Shown here one piece after another: positions 32,683 to 41,758 of a stretch of 64,000 nucleotides of DNA. Source of the stretch: Hyphomonadaceae bacterium (GTDB lineage Bacteria; Pseudomonadota; Alphaproteobacteria; Caulobacterales; Aquidulcibacteraceae); assembly GCA_019753105.1 (NCBI GenBank), contig JAIELJ010000003.1, positions 372,001 to 436,000 on the forward strand, in the 5' to 3' direction. The notes under the pieces were generated by a model. That model was given only the letters and a program-made list of their open reading frames with translations, had not been told where the DNA came from and made no database searches. Position numbers and translations under genes: made by a program. Every line of letters begins with the position of its first letter. Position 1 is the first letter of the stretch.

Positions 32683-34089
32683 ATGCGCGCCTTCTTCGCC
32701 AGTCTCGCCCTCGTGCTTCTCGCCGGCCCGGCGCTGGCGCAATCGCGCTTGCCGGCTGCCGGCTTCGCTGATCTCAACGAGCGGCTATCGCCAGCCGTCG
32801 TGAACATCGCCACCAGCCAGCGCGTCGAAGGTGTTGACGATCTGCCGCGCTTCCCGCCGGGCTCGCCGCTCGAACGCTTCAACAGCGATGAGCAAGCGCA
32901 AATTACCTCGCTCGGCTCCGGCTTCATCATCTCGGCTGACGGCATCGTCGTGACGAATAATCACGTCATTGAATCCGCGGACGCCATCGAAGTCATTCTG
33001 CAAAACGGCCGCCGCTACGAGGCTATTGTCGTCGGCCGCGATCCTGCAACCGACATTGCCGTGCTGCGCATGCAGGTGCGCGAACCGATGCCATTTGTTG
33101 AAATGGGCGATAGCGACACCGCGCGCGTCGGCGACATCGTTCTCGCGATCGGCAATCCATTCGGCCTCGGCGGATCGCTCAGCGTCGGCGTCGTCTCGGC
33201 GCGCAACCGCAACATCGATGCCGGCCGCTACGACGATTTCATCCAGACCGACGCCGCGATCAATCGCGGCAATTCGGGTGGTCCGCTCTTCAACACCGAT
33301 GGCGAAGTCATCGGCGTCAACACCGCTATTCTCTCACCAACTGGCACGAGCGTTGGCATCGGCTTTGCCACGCCGACATCGATCGTGCGTCCGGTGGTTG
33401 ATCAAATACTGCGCTACGGCGAGATCCGGCGCGGCTGGCTTGGCGTGCGCCTCGCCAACTTGAACGCCGCCGCTGCCGAGCGCGCGGGCTATCGCGGCGA
33501 GAGCGGCGCAGTCGTGACCCGCGTGACGCCAGGTGGGCCAGCTGCAACGGCCGGCCTGCGGCCCGGCGATATCGTGCTGAAGTTCGGAGAACGCGATGTG
33601 ACCGACAGCCGTTCGCTCACGCGCATGGTTGGCGAAGCGCAAGTCGGCTCTGAAGTCGTGCTTGAGATCGTGCGCGAGGGCCGACGCATGAATGTGAACG
33701 TCGCGATCGAGCGCTTGGAAGAGGGCGAGCCTGGGCGACGCGTCGCCGAGGGAGAGGACACGCCGGAGCGCCGCAACGATGGCGGCCCTCGCGGTGGCCG
33801 TATTTTTGGCATCGCACTCTCGGAGCTCGACGCCAGCCTGCGCGAAGAATTTCAGATCGAGCCGGACGTGCAGGGGCTGGTCGTGCTCGCAGTCGATGTT
33901 GGCGGCGCTAACGAAGGCGTGCTGCGCGCGGGTGATGTGATCGAACAGATGGCCTTCCAAGACACCGACAACATGATCGCCGCGCGCGCCATTGCGGGCG
34001 AGGCGGCTGTCGGCGAACACAATGTCGTGGTTCGTATCAACCGCGAAGGCCAGCGCACCTTCCGCCGCCTGCGCGCGCGCAGCAGCTAA
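32683..34089 (+). CDS. Periplasmic Do-type serine protease (DegP/HtrA family)
   Basis: This 468-residue protease/chaperone has a signal peptide cleaved after ALAQ (about 20). The trypsin-like domain carries VVTNNHVIES (His), ATDIAVLRMQ (Asp) and RGNSGGPLF (Ser), so the triad is intact. Two PDZ domains follow: the first from about 255 (GWLGVRLANLNAAAAERAGY), the second from about 370, with an acidic/Arg linker between. It degrades misfolded envelope proteins. Co-location with hflKC is a known alphaproteobacterial pattern and links cytoplasmic-membrane and periplasmic quality control. The stop overlaps the convergent HAD gene by 4 bp. Confidence 0.94.
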   Translation: MRAFFASLALVLLAGPALAQSRLPAAGFADLNERLSPAVVNIATSQRVEGVDDLPRFPPGSPLERFNSDEQAQITSLGSGFIISADGIVVTNNHVIESADAIEVILQNGRRYEAIVVGRDPATDIAVLRMQVREPMPFVEMGDSDTARVGDIVLAIGNPFGLGGSLSVGVVSARNRNIDAGRYDDFIQTDAAINRGNSGGPLFNTDGEVIGVNTAILSPTGTSVGIGFATPTSIVRPVVDQILRYGEIRRGWLGVRLANLNAAAAERAGYRGESGAVVTRVTPGGPAATAGLRPGDIVLKFGERDVTDSRSLTRMVGEAQVGSEVVLEIVREGRRMNVNVAIERLEEGEPGRRVAEGEDTPERRNDGGPRGGRIFGIALSELDASLREEFQIEPDVQGLVVLAVDVGGANEGVLRAGDVIEQMAFQDTDNMIAARAIAGEAAVGEHNVVVRINREGQRTFRRLRARSS

Positions 34090-34733
34090 GCGCGAAGCAG
34101 AGGCGCTACGTCTTTGAGCGACGTCAGCACCAGTGCGCGCCCGCGCTCCAGCTCCGTCGGCAAAAGCAGATCAGGCACCATCACCGTCATACAGCCGGCC
34201 GCGTGGGCGGATTCAACCCCGGCGTAAGAATCCTCCAGCGCCAACACGTCGCTGGGCGCAGCACCCAACAAGCGCGATGCGTTGAGATAAGGCTCGGGAT
34301 GCGGCTTGCCCTCGATGCAGTCCTGCCGCGTAACGACGGCGTAAAAGCGCTCATGGAGCCCGTGCGCCGCGAAGTGTCTGTCCACCCAAGGACGCCGCGA
34401 AGAGGTCGCCAGCGCGAATGGCAGCGCAAGCTCGTCGAGGGTTTGCATCAGTTCAAGCGCGCCCGCCTTCAGCGGCGCAACACGATCGCCGACATGGGCG
34501 CGCGTATTTGCGATGAACTCATCCAGGGCAAAGTCATCGCCATAATACGATCTGAGCTGCACATCGTTCGCCTCGCGATGCATGCCGACGAGGGCGAGGA
34601 ATTGCGCCTCACTCATCGTCACGCCCATCTGCTCGCACGCAGCGAAATGCGCTTCCTTCACCAAAGCTTCGGAATCGATCAGCGTGCCGTCGAGATCAAA
34701 GACGACAGCGCGCGGCCGGCGGGGCAGGCTCAA
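34086..34733 (-). CDS. HAD-superfamily phosphatase (beta-phosphoglucomutase-like)
   Basis: This 215-residue HAD hydrolase has motif I VVFDLDGTLIDSE (about 11-23), a helical cap (24-90), motif II FALATSSRRP, and motifs III/IV around EGKPHPEPYLNASRLLG and VLALEDSYAGVESAHAAG. Family members dephosphorylate small phosphosugars or isomerise them; the substrate is unassigned. Its start directly abuts the stop of the lipoprotein gene at 34734, in a three-gene minus-strand run with serB. Confidence 0.88.
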   Translation of the reverse strand: MSLPRRPRAVVFDLDGTLIDSEALVKEAHFAACEQMGVTMSEAQFLALVGMHREANDVQLRSYYGDDFALDEFIANTRAHVGDRVAPLKAGALELMQTLDELALPFALATSSRRPWVDRHFAAHGLHERFYAVVTRQDCIEGKPHPEPYLNASRLLGAAPSDVLALEDSYAGVESAHAAGCMTVMVPDLLLPTELERGRALVLTSLKDVAPLLRA

Positions 34734-35492
34734 TCAGGGCTCCAGATAATCTGCGCAGCCGGGCAGCGGCTGATCAGGCGCATATAGGCCGTCGGCCTGG
34801 CGCGTATAAGTGCGGCGGAATGAGCAGGTCTCATCGCGCGCCCAAACCAGATCGTCCTCTGTCAGCGGGCCGCGTTCGGCGGAATCCTGCGTGCGCGTCA
34901 GCGGGCCTGGAAATGAACCCGCAGCGGTTTCCAAAATGATTACCGGCGCGCCGCTCGATGCGCCTTCGTCCAAGCTGATGCGCGAAACGAAGCGATATTC
35001 ATCGTGGCAAGCTCCGGCGCGTGTTGCCTCATCGGCTTCATCGAAGCAGGCGCGGATCATCGAGTCTGCGCTATATGGCATCCGCAGCACTTCGCGCGCT
35101 TCGCCATTGGCGATCTCGTAGAGTGTCAGATGCTGCGCCGAGCCGCCGCCGCCGGAATACATCTGCTGATCAGTGTAAACACGCCCGACAAAAGCGGTCT
35201 CGCCGACGCGAACGATCGCGCCCCAAATTTCGCCTTCGCCCGGCAGTGCGATTGCGGGCCCCGCCGGCATGAAGCTCGCCATCACGGCGTCATTCTCGAT
35301 GCACCACACGCCATCGCTCGTGCACCAGCGCTCGGCCTCTTGCGTCAGCGCTTCCATGCGATTGCCGGCGCGATCCGCCACCGGCAGCGTCACGCCGGGC
35401 AGGGACGGCTCGCCGGTTGGCGTCTCTTCCTGTGCGGGCGGCGTGCAGGCAGCCAAAGTGAGCGCCGCCAAAGCTGCTGCGATGATCCTCAT
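34734..35492 (-). CDS. Putative lipoprotein, unknown function
   Basis: This 252-residue protein has a short signal and lipobox LTLAACTPP (Cys at about 16), a Pro/Glu-rich linker, then a domain with six further cysteines: AERWCTSDGVWCIENDAVM, IRACFDEADEATRAGACHDE and DETCSFRRTY, ending GCADYL. These could pair as disulfides outside the membrane. No known family is recognised. Its ATG overlaps the serB stop by 4 bp, so it is co-translated with serB. Confidence 0.7.
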   Translation of the reverse strand: MRIIAAALAALTLAACTPPAQEETPTGEPSLPGVTLPVADRAGNRMEALTQEAERWCTSDGVWCIENDAVMASFMPAGPAIALPGEGEIWGAIVRVGETAFVGRVYTDQQMYSGGGGSAQHLTLYEIANGEAREVLRMPYSADSMIRACFDEADEATRAGACHDEYRFVSRISLDEGASSGAPVIILETAAGSFPGPLTRTQDSAERGPLTEDDLVWARDETCSFRRTYTRQADGLYAPDQPLPGCADYLEP

Positions 35493-36379
35493 GCGAACTC
35501 CTCCCGCCTGTAGCCCTGAAAGAAGAGAGCCGTTTCGAGGCTCGTATAATTGATCTGCGCATGCGCCTCCGCCGCCACCAAGGGCTTGGCGCGATAGGCA
35601 AGGCCGAGACCTGCCGCTTTGATCATGTCGAGATCGTTGGCGCCGTCGCCGATCGCGAGCGCGTCGGCTTCGCTGATGCCGAGCGCAATCGCCTCGCTGC
35701 GCAACGCACCGAGCTTTGCGGCGCGGCCCAGGATCGGCTCTTGCACGGCGCCCGTGAGCGCTGCGCCATCGTCGAGCAGGACGTTCGCACGATTGGCGTG
35801 GAAGCCAGCCGCAGTCGCAACACGCTCGGTAAAGAACGTAAAGCCGCCTGAAACGAGCACGCAGCGCGCGCCATGCTTGGCCATCGTTTTCACGAACGTC
35901 GCTGCGCCCGGGTTTAGCCGCACGCGCTCGTCGTAAGTTCTTTGCAACGCGTCCAGGCCCAAGCCTTTCAGCTTCGCGACGCGCTCGCGCAAGGCCGGCT
36001 CGAACTCTAATTCTCCGCGCATGGCCCGCTCGGTAATGGCCGCGATCTCCGCTTTGATGCCGGCGAAGTCCGCCAGCTCATCCAGGCATTCTACATTGAT
36101 GATTGTCGAATCCATGTCGGCGACGAGAAGCTTTTTGCGCCGCCCTTCGACTGGCACGAGCGCCCAATCGACGGGCATCTCCGCCACGGTGGCCGCAGCT
36201 TCCTGGCGCAACTCGCCGTCGAGCGCGGGATAAATCCATTGCGCGCTCTCCCAGCCCGAAAGTACATCGGGCGGCGGCAGCTTCCGGTTCAGCGCTACGC
36301 GACCGAGCATCAACAATGCTTCGCGGTAAGCGGGCTTGTCATCCGGCGGTGCGACGAAGACGAGGGCGTGGGCGGTCAT
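35489..36379 (-). CDS. serB: Phosphoserine phosphatase SerB
   Basis: This 296-residue HAD-type enzyme removes phosphate from L-phosphoserine, the last step of serine biosynthesis. Motif I is LLVADMDSTIINVECLDEL (first Asp nucleophile), motif II VLVSGGFTFFTERV, and motifs III/IV include GRAAKLGALRSEA and AIGDGANDLDMIKAAG. The N-terminal 80 residues form the ACT-like regulatory part seen in longer SerB proteins. Start is ATG 36379; frames upstream lie in a repeat. It is divergent from miaA, across a spacer with inverted-repeat words. Confidence 0.95.
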   Translation of the reverse strand: MTAHALVFVAPPDDKPAYREALLMLGRVALNRKLPPPDVLSGWESAQWIYPALDGELRQEAAATVAEMPVDWALVPVEGRRKKLLVADMDSTIINVECLDELADFAGIKAEIAAITERAMRGELEFEPALRERVAKLKGLGLDALQRTYDERVRLNPGAATFVKTMAKHGARCVLVSGGFTFFTERVATAAGFHANRANVLLDDGAALTGAVQEPILGRAAKLGALRSEAIALGISEADALAIGDGANDLDMIKAAGLGLAYRAKPLVAAEAHAQINYTSLETALFFQGYRREEFA

Positions 36380-36381
36380 CT

Positions 36382-36522
36382 GGATTCGGGGCTCGGTTAT
36401 CGGGGGGGCGGGATTCGGGCGTGCAGCGTGGTGCATAGCATTATTGCAATCATCACTCTAAGCGATCTCAGACCAGTTCCAGATAACCAAACCCCGATAA
36501 CCGCCCCCCGATGCCCGAATCC
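36382..36522. repeat. Divergent promoter region with repeated inverted words
   Basis: Between serB and miaA, CGGTTATCGGGG (36394-36405) has a perfect inverted partner CCCCGATAACCG (36492-36503). GGATTCGGGC (36411-36420) pairs with GCCCGAATCC (36513-36522, already inside the miaA frame). GGATTCGGG also occurs at 36382-36390. Each gene therefore sees the same words upstream in its own direction. Confidence 0.55.
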
Positions 36523-37434
36523 CGAAGAGCGCTTCTCATCATGGGCCCGACCGCCAGCGGCAAATCCGCTTTGGCTTTGGCGCTGGCCGAGCGTTTGGGT
36601 GGCGAAATCGTCAATACGGATTCGATGCAGGTCTACCGCGACCTCCGCGTCCTCACAGCGCGCCCGTCGGTGGAAGAGGAGGCCCGCGCGCCGCATCATC
36701 TTTACGGCCACGTCGATGCGGCCGAACTCTATTCCACGGGCCGCTGGCTCTCCGATGCGCTCGCCGCAATCGCTGCGATCCGCGCGCGCGGCGCGACGCC
36801 GATCCTGGTTGGCGGCACAGGGCTCTACTTCAAAGCGCTGACGCAAGGTCTTGCCGACATCCCAGCCGCCGATCCTGAAACACGCGCGGCATTGCGCGAG
36901 CGCGAAGCGCGCGAAGGCGCGCCCGCGTTGCACGCCGAACTCGCCACGCGCGATCCGCAAACCGCCGCGCGCCTGGAACCGAACGATGCACCACGCATCT
37001 TGCGGGCGCTGGAAGTGCTTCAGACGACGGGCGAGAGCATCTCGACGCTGCAGGCCAACACCAAACCCGCGCTCGCGGCAGACGAGTGGCGCGGCCTTGT
37101 GCTAACGCCGGATCGCGAAAAACTCTATGCGACGATCAACGCGCGCTTCGATGCGATGCTCGCGGCCGGCGCGATTGAAGAAGTCCGCGCTTTCGCCGCA
37201 CGCCAACTCGATCCCGCGTTGCCGGCGACGAAGGCTCACGGCGCGCCTGCGCTGCGCGCTTATCTCGCGGGAGAAATCACGCTCGAACAGGCTGCCGAGA
37301 TTGGCACGCGCGACACCCGCCGCTACGCCAAGCGCCAATTCACATGGATTGGCGGCCAAATGAGTGATTGGCCGCGTGTGGCGGCTGAAGCGCTAGATCA
37401 GCGCGTCGCCGCAGCGCTCGATTTGTTGGCGTGA
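36511..37434 (+). CDS. miaA: tRNA dimethylallyltransferase MiaA
   Basis: This 307-residue enzyme adds a dimethylallyl group to A37 of tRNAs reading UNN codons. The P-loop [18 protein letters not shown] is at about 12-29, followed by [33 protein letters not shown] and the C-terminal [12 protein letters not shown]. Length is normal. ATG 36511 lies in a repeat and has no good ribosome site, so translation could also start at ATG 36541 (MGPTASGK), though that would cut close to the P-loop. Confidence 0.95.
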   Translation: MPESRRALLIMGPTASGKSALALALAERLGGEIVNTDSMQVYRDLRVLTARPSVEEEARAPHHLYGHVDAAELYSTGRWLSDALAAIAAIRARGATPILVGGTGLYFKALTQGLADIPAADPETRAALREREAREGAPALHAELATRDPQTAARLEPNDAPRILRALEVLQTTGESISTLQANTKPALAADEWRGLVLTPDREKLYATINARFDAMLAAGAIEEVRAFAARQLDPALPATKAHGAPALRAYLAGEITLEQAAEIGTRDTRRYAKRQFTWIGGQMSDWPRVAAEALDQRVAAALDLLA

Positions 37435-37500
37435 CGGCGGGCACACGGCTTCGCGCCGCCTGGTTCCCATGTTAGCGCTCACGCAGAATGGGAGGGGCCG

Positions 37501-38193
37501 ATGGAATGGGGCGTAAACGAGTGGGTCGCTGTCGGCTCGGCCGTGCTCGCGCTGGCGTCGCTGGTGCTGAACTGGCTGGTCGTGCGCCGCCAGACTGAGC
37601 TGCAGTACGAAACTTTGCGCGCGGAGATGGACGCGGAGGTCATCGGCTGGTCACAGGACGCCATCGATCAGGTGTCTGAAGCGATCACGCTCGCATCGGG
37701 CCGCGGCACGGCGTATGCGAGCGCCGACTTCAGCCGCCTGGCGCACGAGACAGCGCAGAAGCTCTCATCCATCGCAGATCGCGGCCGCTTGTTCTTTCCG
37801 AACGAAGAGCCGGATCGTCACGGGCAGGAGAAGGAAGCGGCGTTTCAGGGGTTCCGTCCGCCGATTCTGGACGCGATCATTTTTGCCTGCGGACGCCTCA
37901 GCCGCATGAGCGCTGAAGGCGGACCGGATAAGGAGTCCGCGGATTTTCTCGTGAAGTGCCGGCGTTTGCTGGTGTCTGAGGCGCAGAACGCGATTGATCC
38001 GCGCCGCCGCAAACAAATGATGCGGCGTCTGGCAGTTGGCCGCAAGGACGACAAAGTTTCGGCGTTCTCTATGGCCTCGGACTTGGGAGAGGCGATGGAA
38101 GCACTCTATCCAGGGTTCCTCGATCGCCCACGCGGTCCCGCTTGGGTCGCTGAGCGCGAAGCGATTGCACGCCGCGCGCTCGGGAGATCATGA
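37501..38193 (+). CDS. Single-span membrane protein with cytosolic helical domain, unknown
   Basis: This 230-residue protein has an N-terminal membrane span (about 8-28, VAVGSAVLALASLVLNWLVV) followed by a mostly helical cytosolic region with RRQTELQYETLRAEMDAEVI, then a cluster of charged helices rich in Arg, Glu and Asp. No family is recognised. The start ATG lies behind GGGAGGGG. It overlaps the downstream DUF6438 gene by 4 bp, so they form one unit. Confidence 0.68.
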   Translation: MEWGVNEWVAVGSAVLALASLVLNWLVVRRQTELQYETLRAEMDAEVIGWSQDAIDQVSEAITLASGRGTAYASADFSRLAHETAQKLSSIADRGRLFFPNEEPDRHGQEKEAAFQGFRPPILDAIIFACGRLSRMSAEGGPDKESADFLVKCRRLLVSEAQNAIDPRRRKQMMRRLAVGRKDDKVSAFSMASDLGEAMEALYPGFLDRPRGPAWVAEREAIARRALGRS

Positions 38194-38705
38194 TGTTTGG
38201 CATGCGCCGTTTGGTTTTGACTGCACTGGCCGCTTGCGCGCTGGCCGCGTGCGCGCCGGTGCAGAGTTCCGCGGCGCAAGAGGAGAATAGCACGGTGACC
38301 ATCACGCTCACACGCGGCCCCTGTTTCGGGACCTGTCCGGTCTATCGCGTGTCGATCCGTGAGACCGGCGAGGTGGTGTATGTTGGCGAGCAGTTCGTGA
38401 ACGTGCGCGGCGAGCAACGCGCGCAAATTTCGCCACAAGCGGTGCAAGCGCTTATCGCGCGGTTCGATGAGATTGGCTTCGAGAATCTGCAAGATGAATA
38501 TCGCGCCCCTGTCAGCGATAATCCGACATTTACAATAACGCTTGAGCGCAACGGCGTGAGCAAGACCGTAGTGGACTATGCAGGCATAGGGGCCGGCATG
38601 CCGGCCGCCGTGCGCGCGCTGGAAGATGAAATCGATCGCGTCGCCGGAACAGCGCGTTGGGTGTTGCGCGATGGCCAGGCCGTGCGCGACAGACCGGAGC
38701 ACTAG
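38190..38705 (+). CDS. DUF6438-domain lipoprotein
   Basis: This 171-residue protein has a signal with lipobox CALAACAP (Cys at about 21) and a domain beginning ITLTRGPCFGTCPVYRVSIR, the two-cysteine motif of the DUF6438 family. VVYVGEQFVNVRGEQRAQIS and a helix (QAVQALIARFDEIGFENL) follow. It is likely exposed in the periplasm or at the outer membrane. Function is unknown. An ATG at 38202 (MRRLVLT) is a plausible alternative start. It is translationally coupled to the preceding membrane gene. Confidence 0.78.
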   Translation: MMFGMRRLVLTALAACALAACAPVQSSAAQEENSTVTITLTRGPCFGTCPVYRVSIRETGEVVYVGEQFVNVRGEQRAQISPQAVQALIARFDEIGFENLQDEYRAPVSDNPTFTITLERNGVSKTVVDYAGIGAGMPAAVRALEDEIDRVAGTARWVLRDGQAVRDRPEH

Positions 38706-38775
38706 GCCTTTTCCATTGGCTTGACGCAGCCGCGGCGCGTAAGCTCTCCCCTAGAATGAATATCCGGGGTGGGGA

Positions 38776-39708
38776 ATGACCAAGTTTTCGCGCGCGCTCG
38801 TGTTTGGTTTGGCGCTTGTTTTGAGTGCGCCTGCTGCCGCCGAAAATCTTTCTTTGCGCGCCCCTGCCTGGGCGACGCCGCTCGTAAGCACGGACATCAT
38901 CGCGACAACCGGCGGGCGCGCGGCACTTGCGGCAGATGGCATAGAACTCTCCGTTCGCGTGACCGTCGCGCCGCAACGCGGCGGTGTTGCGCGCGTCATC
39001 CGCTACGATCAGCGCGCCAGCGGCGGCGCGCTCTATCTGCGCCGCTTCACCGGCCACCCTTCCACCGGCTGGTGGCTCTGGGGTTCTGACGCGCCACAAA
39101 CAATCGCGCTGACGCCCGCGCAACGCGCTGACATCGCTCTGCTGGTGCGCACCGCGATCGGCGTGGCGCCGGCCACTGCAGCCGGTGAAATCTGCGCAGC
39201 GGGCGAACAGGCGTTCATTGAGATGAATGTCGCCGCTCAATCCGCGGCGGTGACACGCGCATGCGTGGGCGCTGCCGATGCGGCGGGGGCGCTCGTGCTG
39301 CGGCTCTCTGAACTGGCCGGCTCGCGCACGGAAGAGGAGCTCGCGGCCGCGGCTGTCGCCGAACTCATGGCCGCCGATCGCGCTTTCAATGCCGCCGCAC
39401 AAGCAGACGGCGTGCCGGCGGCGTTCAACGCTTATGCTGCGTCAAATGCGATCATCGTCACGAGCACGGAAATCCTGAACGGCCGCGCCGGCATTGCCGC
39501 CAGCTATCAGAGCTGGCCGCAAGGCGCGCGCTTGGAATGGGCGCCACAGACCGCACGGGTATCAGCGCGTGGCGACATGGGCTGGACCTGGGGCAATTCC
39601 ACCTACACAGCGCCAGATGGTACGCAGCGCGCAGGCCGCTACGTTTCAATTTGGACGCGCGATTACGAAGGCAACTGGCGCTACGCCTTCGACGCGCCGA
39701 TCCGCTAA
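38776..39708 (+). CDS. Secreted protein with C-terminal SnoaL/DUF4440-like domain
   Basis: This 310-residue protein has a signal peptide cleaved after AAA-E (about 22). The N-terminal half (23-190) has a beta-rich pattern with two cysteines (GEICAAGEQ, TRACVGAA) and no recognised family. The C-terminal 115 residues look like a SnoaL/DUF4440 cone fold: VAELMAADRAFNAAAQADGV, NAIIVTSTEILNGRAGI, and the final strands RGDMGWTWGNSTY and RYVSIWTRDYEGNWRYAFD. Such domains often bind small hydrophobic ligands. The stop overlaps the convergent DUF924 gene by 4 bp. Confidence 0.72.
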   Translation: MTKFSRALVFGLALVLSAPAAAENLSLRAPAWATPLVSTDIIATTGGRAALAADGIELSVRVTVAPQRGGVARVIRYDQRASGGALYLRRFTGHPSTGWWLWGSDAPQTIALTPAQRADIALLVRTAIGVAPATAAGEICAAGEQAFIEMNVAAQSAAVTRACVGAADAAGALVLRLSELAGSRTEEELAAAAVAELMAADRAFNAAAQADGVPAAFNAYAASNAIIVTSTEILNGRAGIAASYQSWPQGARLEWAPQTARVSARGDMGWTWGNSTYTAPDGTQRAGRYVSIWTRDYEGNWRYAFDAPIR

Positions 39709-40241
39709 CCGGCGAAGCCGCCGTCTGCTAGAAACTGCATCTCTTCGGCCGTCGTGTGACGCCCCAGTGCTGCGTTGCGATGCGGGAAGCGGCCGAAGCG
39801 GGCGATGATGTCGTGGTGCAGCCGGGCGAAGCGCAAGTACTCAGCGTCGCCGAGCGCTTCGAAGAGCGTCACGCAACGCTGCTGCAGCGCCAGGTCCTCG
39901 GCATGCTCCAGCGGCATGTAGAAGAAGAAGCGCAGATCCGTATCGGTGGCTGCATCGAACGCATTCGCCAGCGCCCGCGCCGCGACGGCTTGCGCCAGCG
40001 GATCAGTGGCGAACGCGTGGGCGCTGTCGCGATAAATGTTGCGTGGGATCTGATCCAGCAAAAGCAGGAGCGCCAGCGCGCCTTCGGCGTCTCTTTCCCA
40101 GTGCGTAAGCTCGCGCCGCGCGGCAGCGTGATGATCCGCTTCGAAGGCGCGGCAGCGGCCGTCGAACGTGTCAGTCTTCGTGAACCAAGCCTTCGGCCCT
40201 GCATCACGCCAAAACCGCACAATTTCGCCAGCCGTCGCCAT
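39705..40241 (-). CDS. DUF924 family protein
   Basis: This 178-residue protein has the all-helical, TPR-like DUF924 pattern: IVRFWRDAGPKAWFTKTDTF, LLLLLDQIPRNIYRDSAHAF, LRFFFYMPLEHAEDLALQQR and HHDIIARFGRFPHRNAALGR. The family is widespread, cytosolic and functionally uncharacterised. I prefer ATG 40241 because a TAGGAG site lies 6 bp upstream; ATG 40247 would be directly against it. Confidence 0.88.
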   Translation of the reverse strand: MATAGEIVRFWRDAGPKAWFTKTDTFDGRCRAFEADHHAAARRELTHWERDAEGALALLLLLDQIPRNIYRDSAHAFATDPLAQAVAARALANAFDAATDTDLRFFFYMPLEHAEDLALQQRCVTLFEALGDAEYLRFARLHHDIIARFGRFPHRNAALGRHTTAEEMQFLADGGFAG

Positions 40242-40289
40242 GAGCATCTCCTACCGGAAACGTAAGCGCAGCGCGTTCGTTCGCAAGGC

Positions 40290-40655
40290 TTAAGCGCCTG
40301 CTTTGCGAACGAACATCGCCGCAAACGTCGCCGTCGCGATCAACACCGCAAACGAAGCGATGATCGCTAGAGTAGGGTTCTGCGTCAGGATCGACACCGC
40401 AATGTCTGCAGGCAGCGCCAACGACCCTGCGATCGCCACGCCGCACTGTGCGAATGCTGCAGGCGATTGGCTAAGGGCCGGGTAGGCCCGGTGGATGAGC
40501 CCGTACAGCGCCAACGTCACCCACCCCAGCAGGTTGAGGTGCGCATGCGCGGGCGAGAGCGTGAAATCGTGCGCAATGCCCATCCAGATGCCAAGGGCCT
40601 CGCCCACCAGCAGACAAGCCAAAGCCGCGCTGATGAAGACGAAGTCGTAACGCAT
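40290..40655 (-). CDS. Small four-span membrane protein, cytochrome oxidase subunit I-like fragment family
   Basis: This 121-residue membrane protein has four spans. The segment FTLSPAHAHLNLLGWVTLAL resembles the first histidine-bearing helices of heme-copper oxidase subunit I and NnrS-like proteins, and GLIHRAYPAL follows. It is far too short to be an oxidase, and no cco or ctaD genes are adjacent. Such small relatives occur alone in proteobacteria and might bind heme, but that is inference. Confidence 0.62.
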   Translation of the reverse strand: MRYDFVFISAALACLLVGEALGIWMGIAHDFTLSPAHAHLNLLGWVTLALYGLIHRAYPALSQSPAAFAQCGVAIAGSLALPADIAVSILTQNPTLAIIASFAVLIATATFAAMFVRKAGA

Positions 40656-40753
40656 GCTCTCTCCTAAGGGGCTGCAACACTGGCGAAAGCCAGGACCGCG
40701 GGTTAGACACCGAACCGAAGACGCGCTCCGTTACCCGCGTCACGAGGCGAACG

Positions 40754-41758
40754 ATGCAAGTTCATTACGAGCGCGACGCGGATTTGGCGCTCATCAAGGC
40801 CAAACGCGTCGCCGTGATTGGATACGGCGCGCAAGGCCATGCGCACGCGTTGAACCTGCGTGATGCGGGCGTTGACGTGGCGGTGGCGTTGCACGCGGGC
40901 GCCCGGCGCGCCGAGCAGGCGCGCAGCGATGGCTTCGCACCGATCACGGTCGCTGATGCCACGCAACGCTGCGACGTGCTGGTCATGTGCGCGCCGGACG
41001 AGGTGATGCCGGATCTCTACGCTGCCGAGATCGCGCCGCACCTGCGCGCCGGCCAGACGCTGATGTTCGTGCACGGCTTTGCCTACCATTATGAATTCAT
41101 CAAGCCGCCGGAGCACGTGAACGTCGTCATGGTGGCGCCGAAAGGGCCCGGCAAGGCGCTGCGCGAAGCCTACACGAAAGGCGGCGGTCTGCCGTGCATC
41201 GTTGCTGTCGGGCGCGACAATGGCGGCGCTGAGGCACTCGCCTATTCATACGCCGCCGCAATCGGCTGCGGCCGCGCCGGTATGATCGCGTCGAGCTTCA
41301 GGGTTGAGACGGAAGGCGATCTTTACGGCGAACAAGTCGTGCTCTGCGGCGGGCTCACACACCTCATCCGCACCGCCTGGGAAGTGCAAGTCGAAGCAGG
41401 CACGCCGCCAGAGCTTGCGTACTTCGATTGCTTGCACGAGGTGAAGCTGCTCTCCGATCTCATCCACGAACGCGGCATAGCCGGCATGCACCTAGCGATC
41501 TCGAATACGGCCGAGTACGGCGAATACGTCACCGGCCCGCGTATCATCGATGCGCGCGTCAAGGATGCGATGCGCGCCGTTATGGCGGACGTGCAATCGG
41601 GCAAATTTGCCGCGCAGTGGATGGCCGAGCACCGTGCGGGCGGCCCAAACTTGGCGAAGCTGCGCGAAGCGGCGGCAGCGCATCCAATCGAGGAAGCGGG
41701 ACGATCCGTCCGCGCACTGCTGAACGGAGGGCAGAGTGGCGATCGACTGCGTCGATGA
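40754..41758 (+). CDS. Divergent class I ketol-acid reductoisomerase (IlvC-like)
   Basis: This 334-residue protein aligns over its full length with class I KARI, which converts acetolactate to dihydroxyisovalerate. Rossmann motif VAVIGYGAQGHAHALNL, catalytic-His segment FVHGFAYHYEFI, metal ligands in TEGDLYGEQVVLCGG and SISN-like AISNTAEYGEYVTGP are present. Two things differ. The metal-binding YFECLHE reads YFDCLHE, and the cofactor-phosphate loop GLRxGSxS reads ALHAGARRA, losing the usual Arg and Ser residues. It stands apart from ilvBN. It may use NADH or another substrate. The stop overlaps the Imm50-like start by 23 bp. Confidence 0.87.
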   Translation: MQVHYERDADLALIKAKRVAVIGYGAQGHAHALNLRDAGVDVAVALHAGARRAEQARSDGFAPITVADATQRCDVLVMCAPDEVMPDLYAAEIAPHLRAGQTLMFVHGFAYHYEFIKPPEHVNVVMVAPKGPGKALREAYTKGGGLPCIVAVGRDNGGAEALAYSYAAAIGCGRAGMIASSFRVETEGDLYGEQVVLCGGLTHLIRTAWEVQVEAGTPPELAYFDCLHEVKLLSDLIHERGIAGMHLAISNTAEYGEYVTGPRIIDARVKDAMRAVMADVQSGKFAAQWMAEHRAGGPNLAKLREAAAAHPIEEAGRSVRALLNGGQSGDRLRR

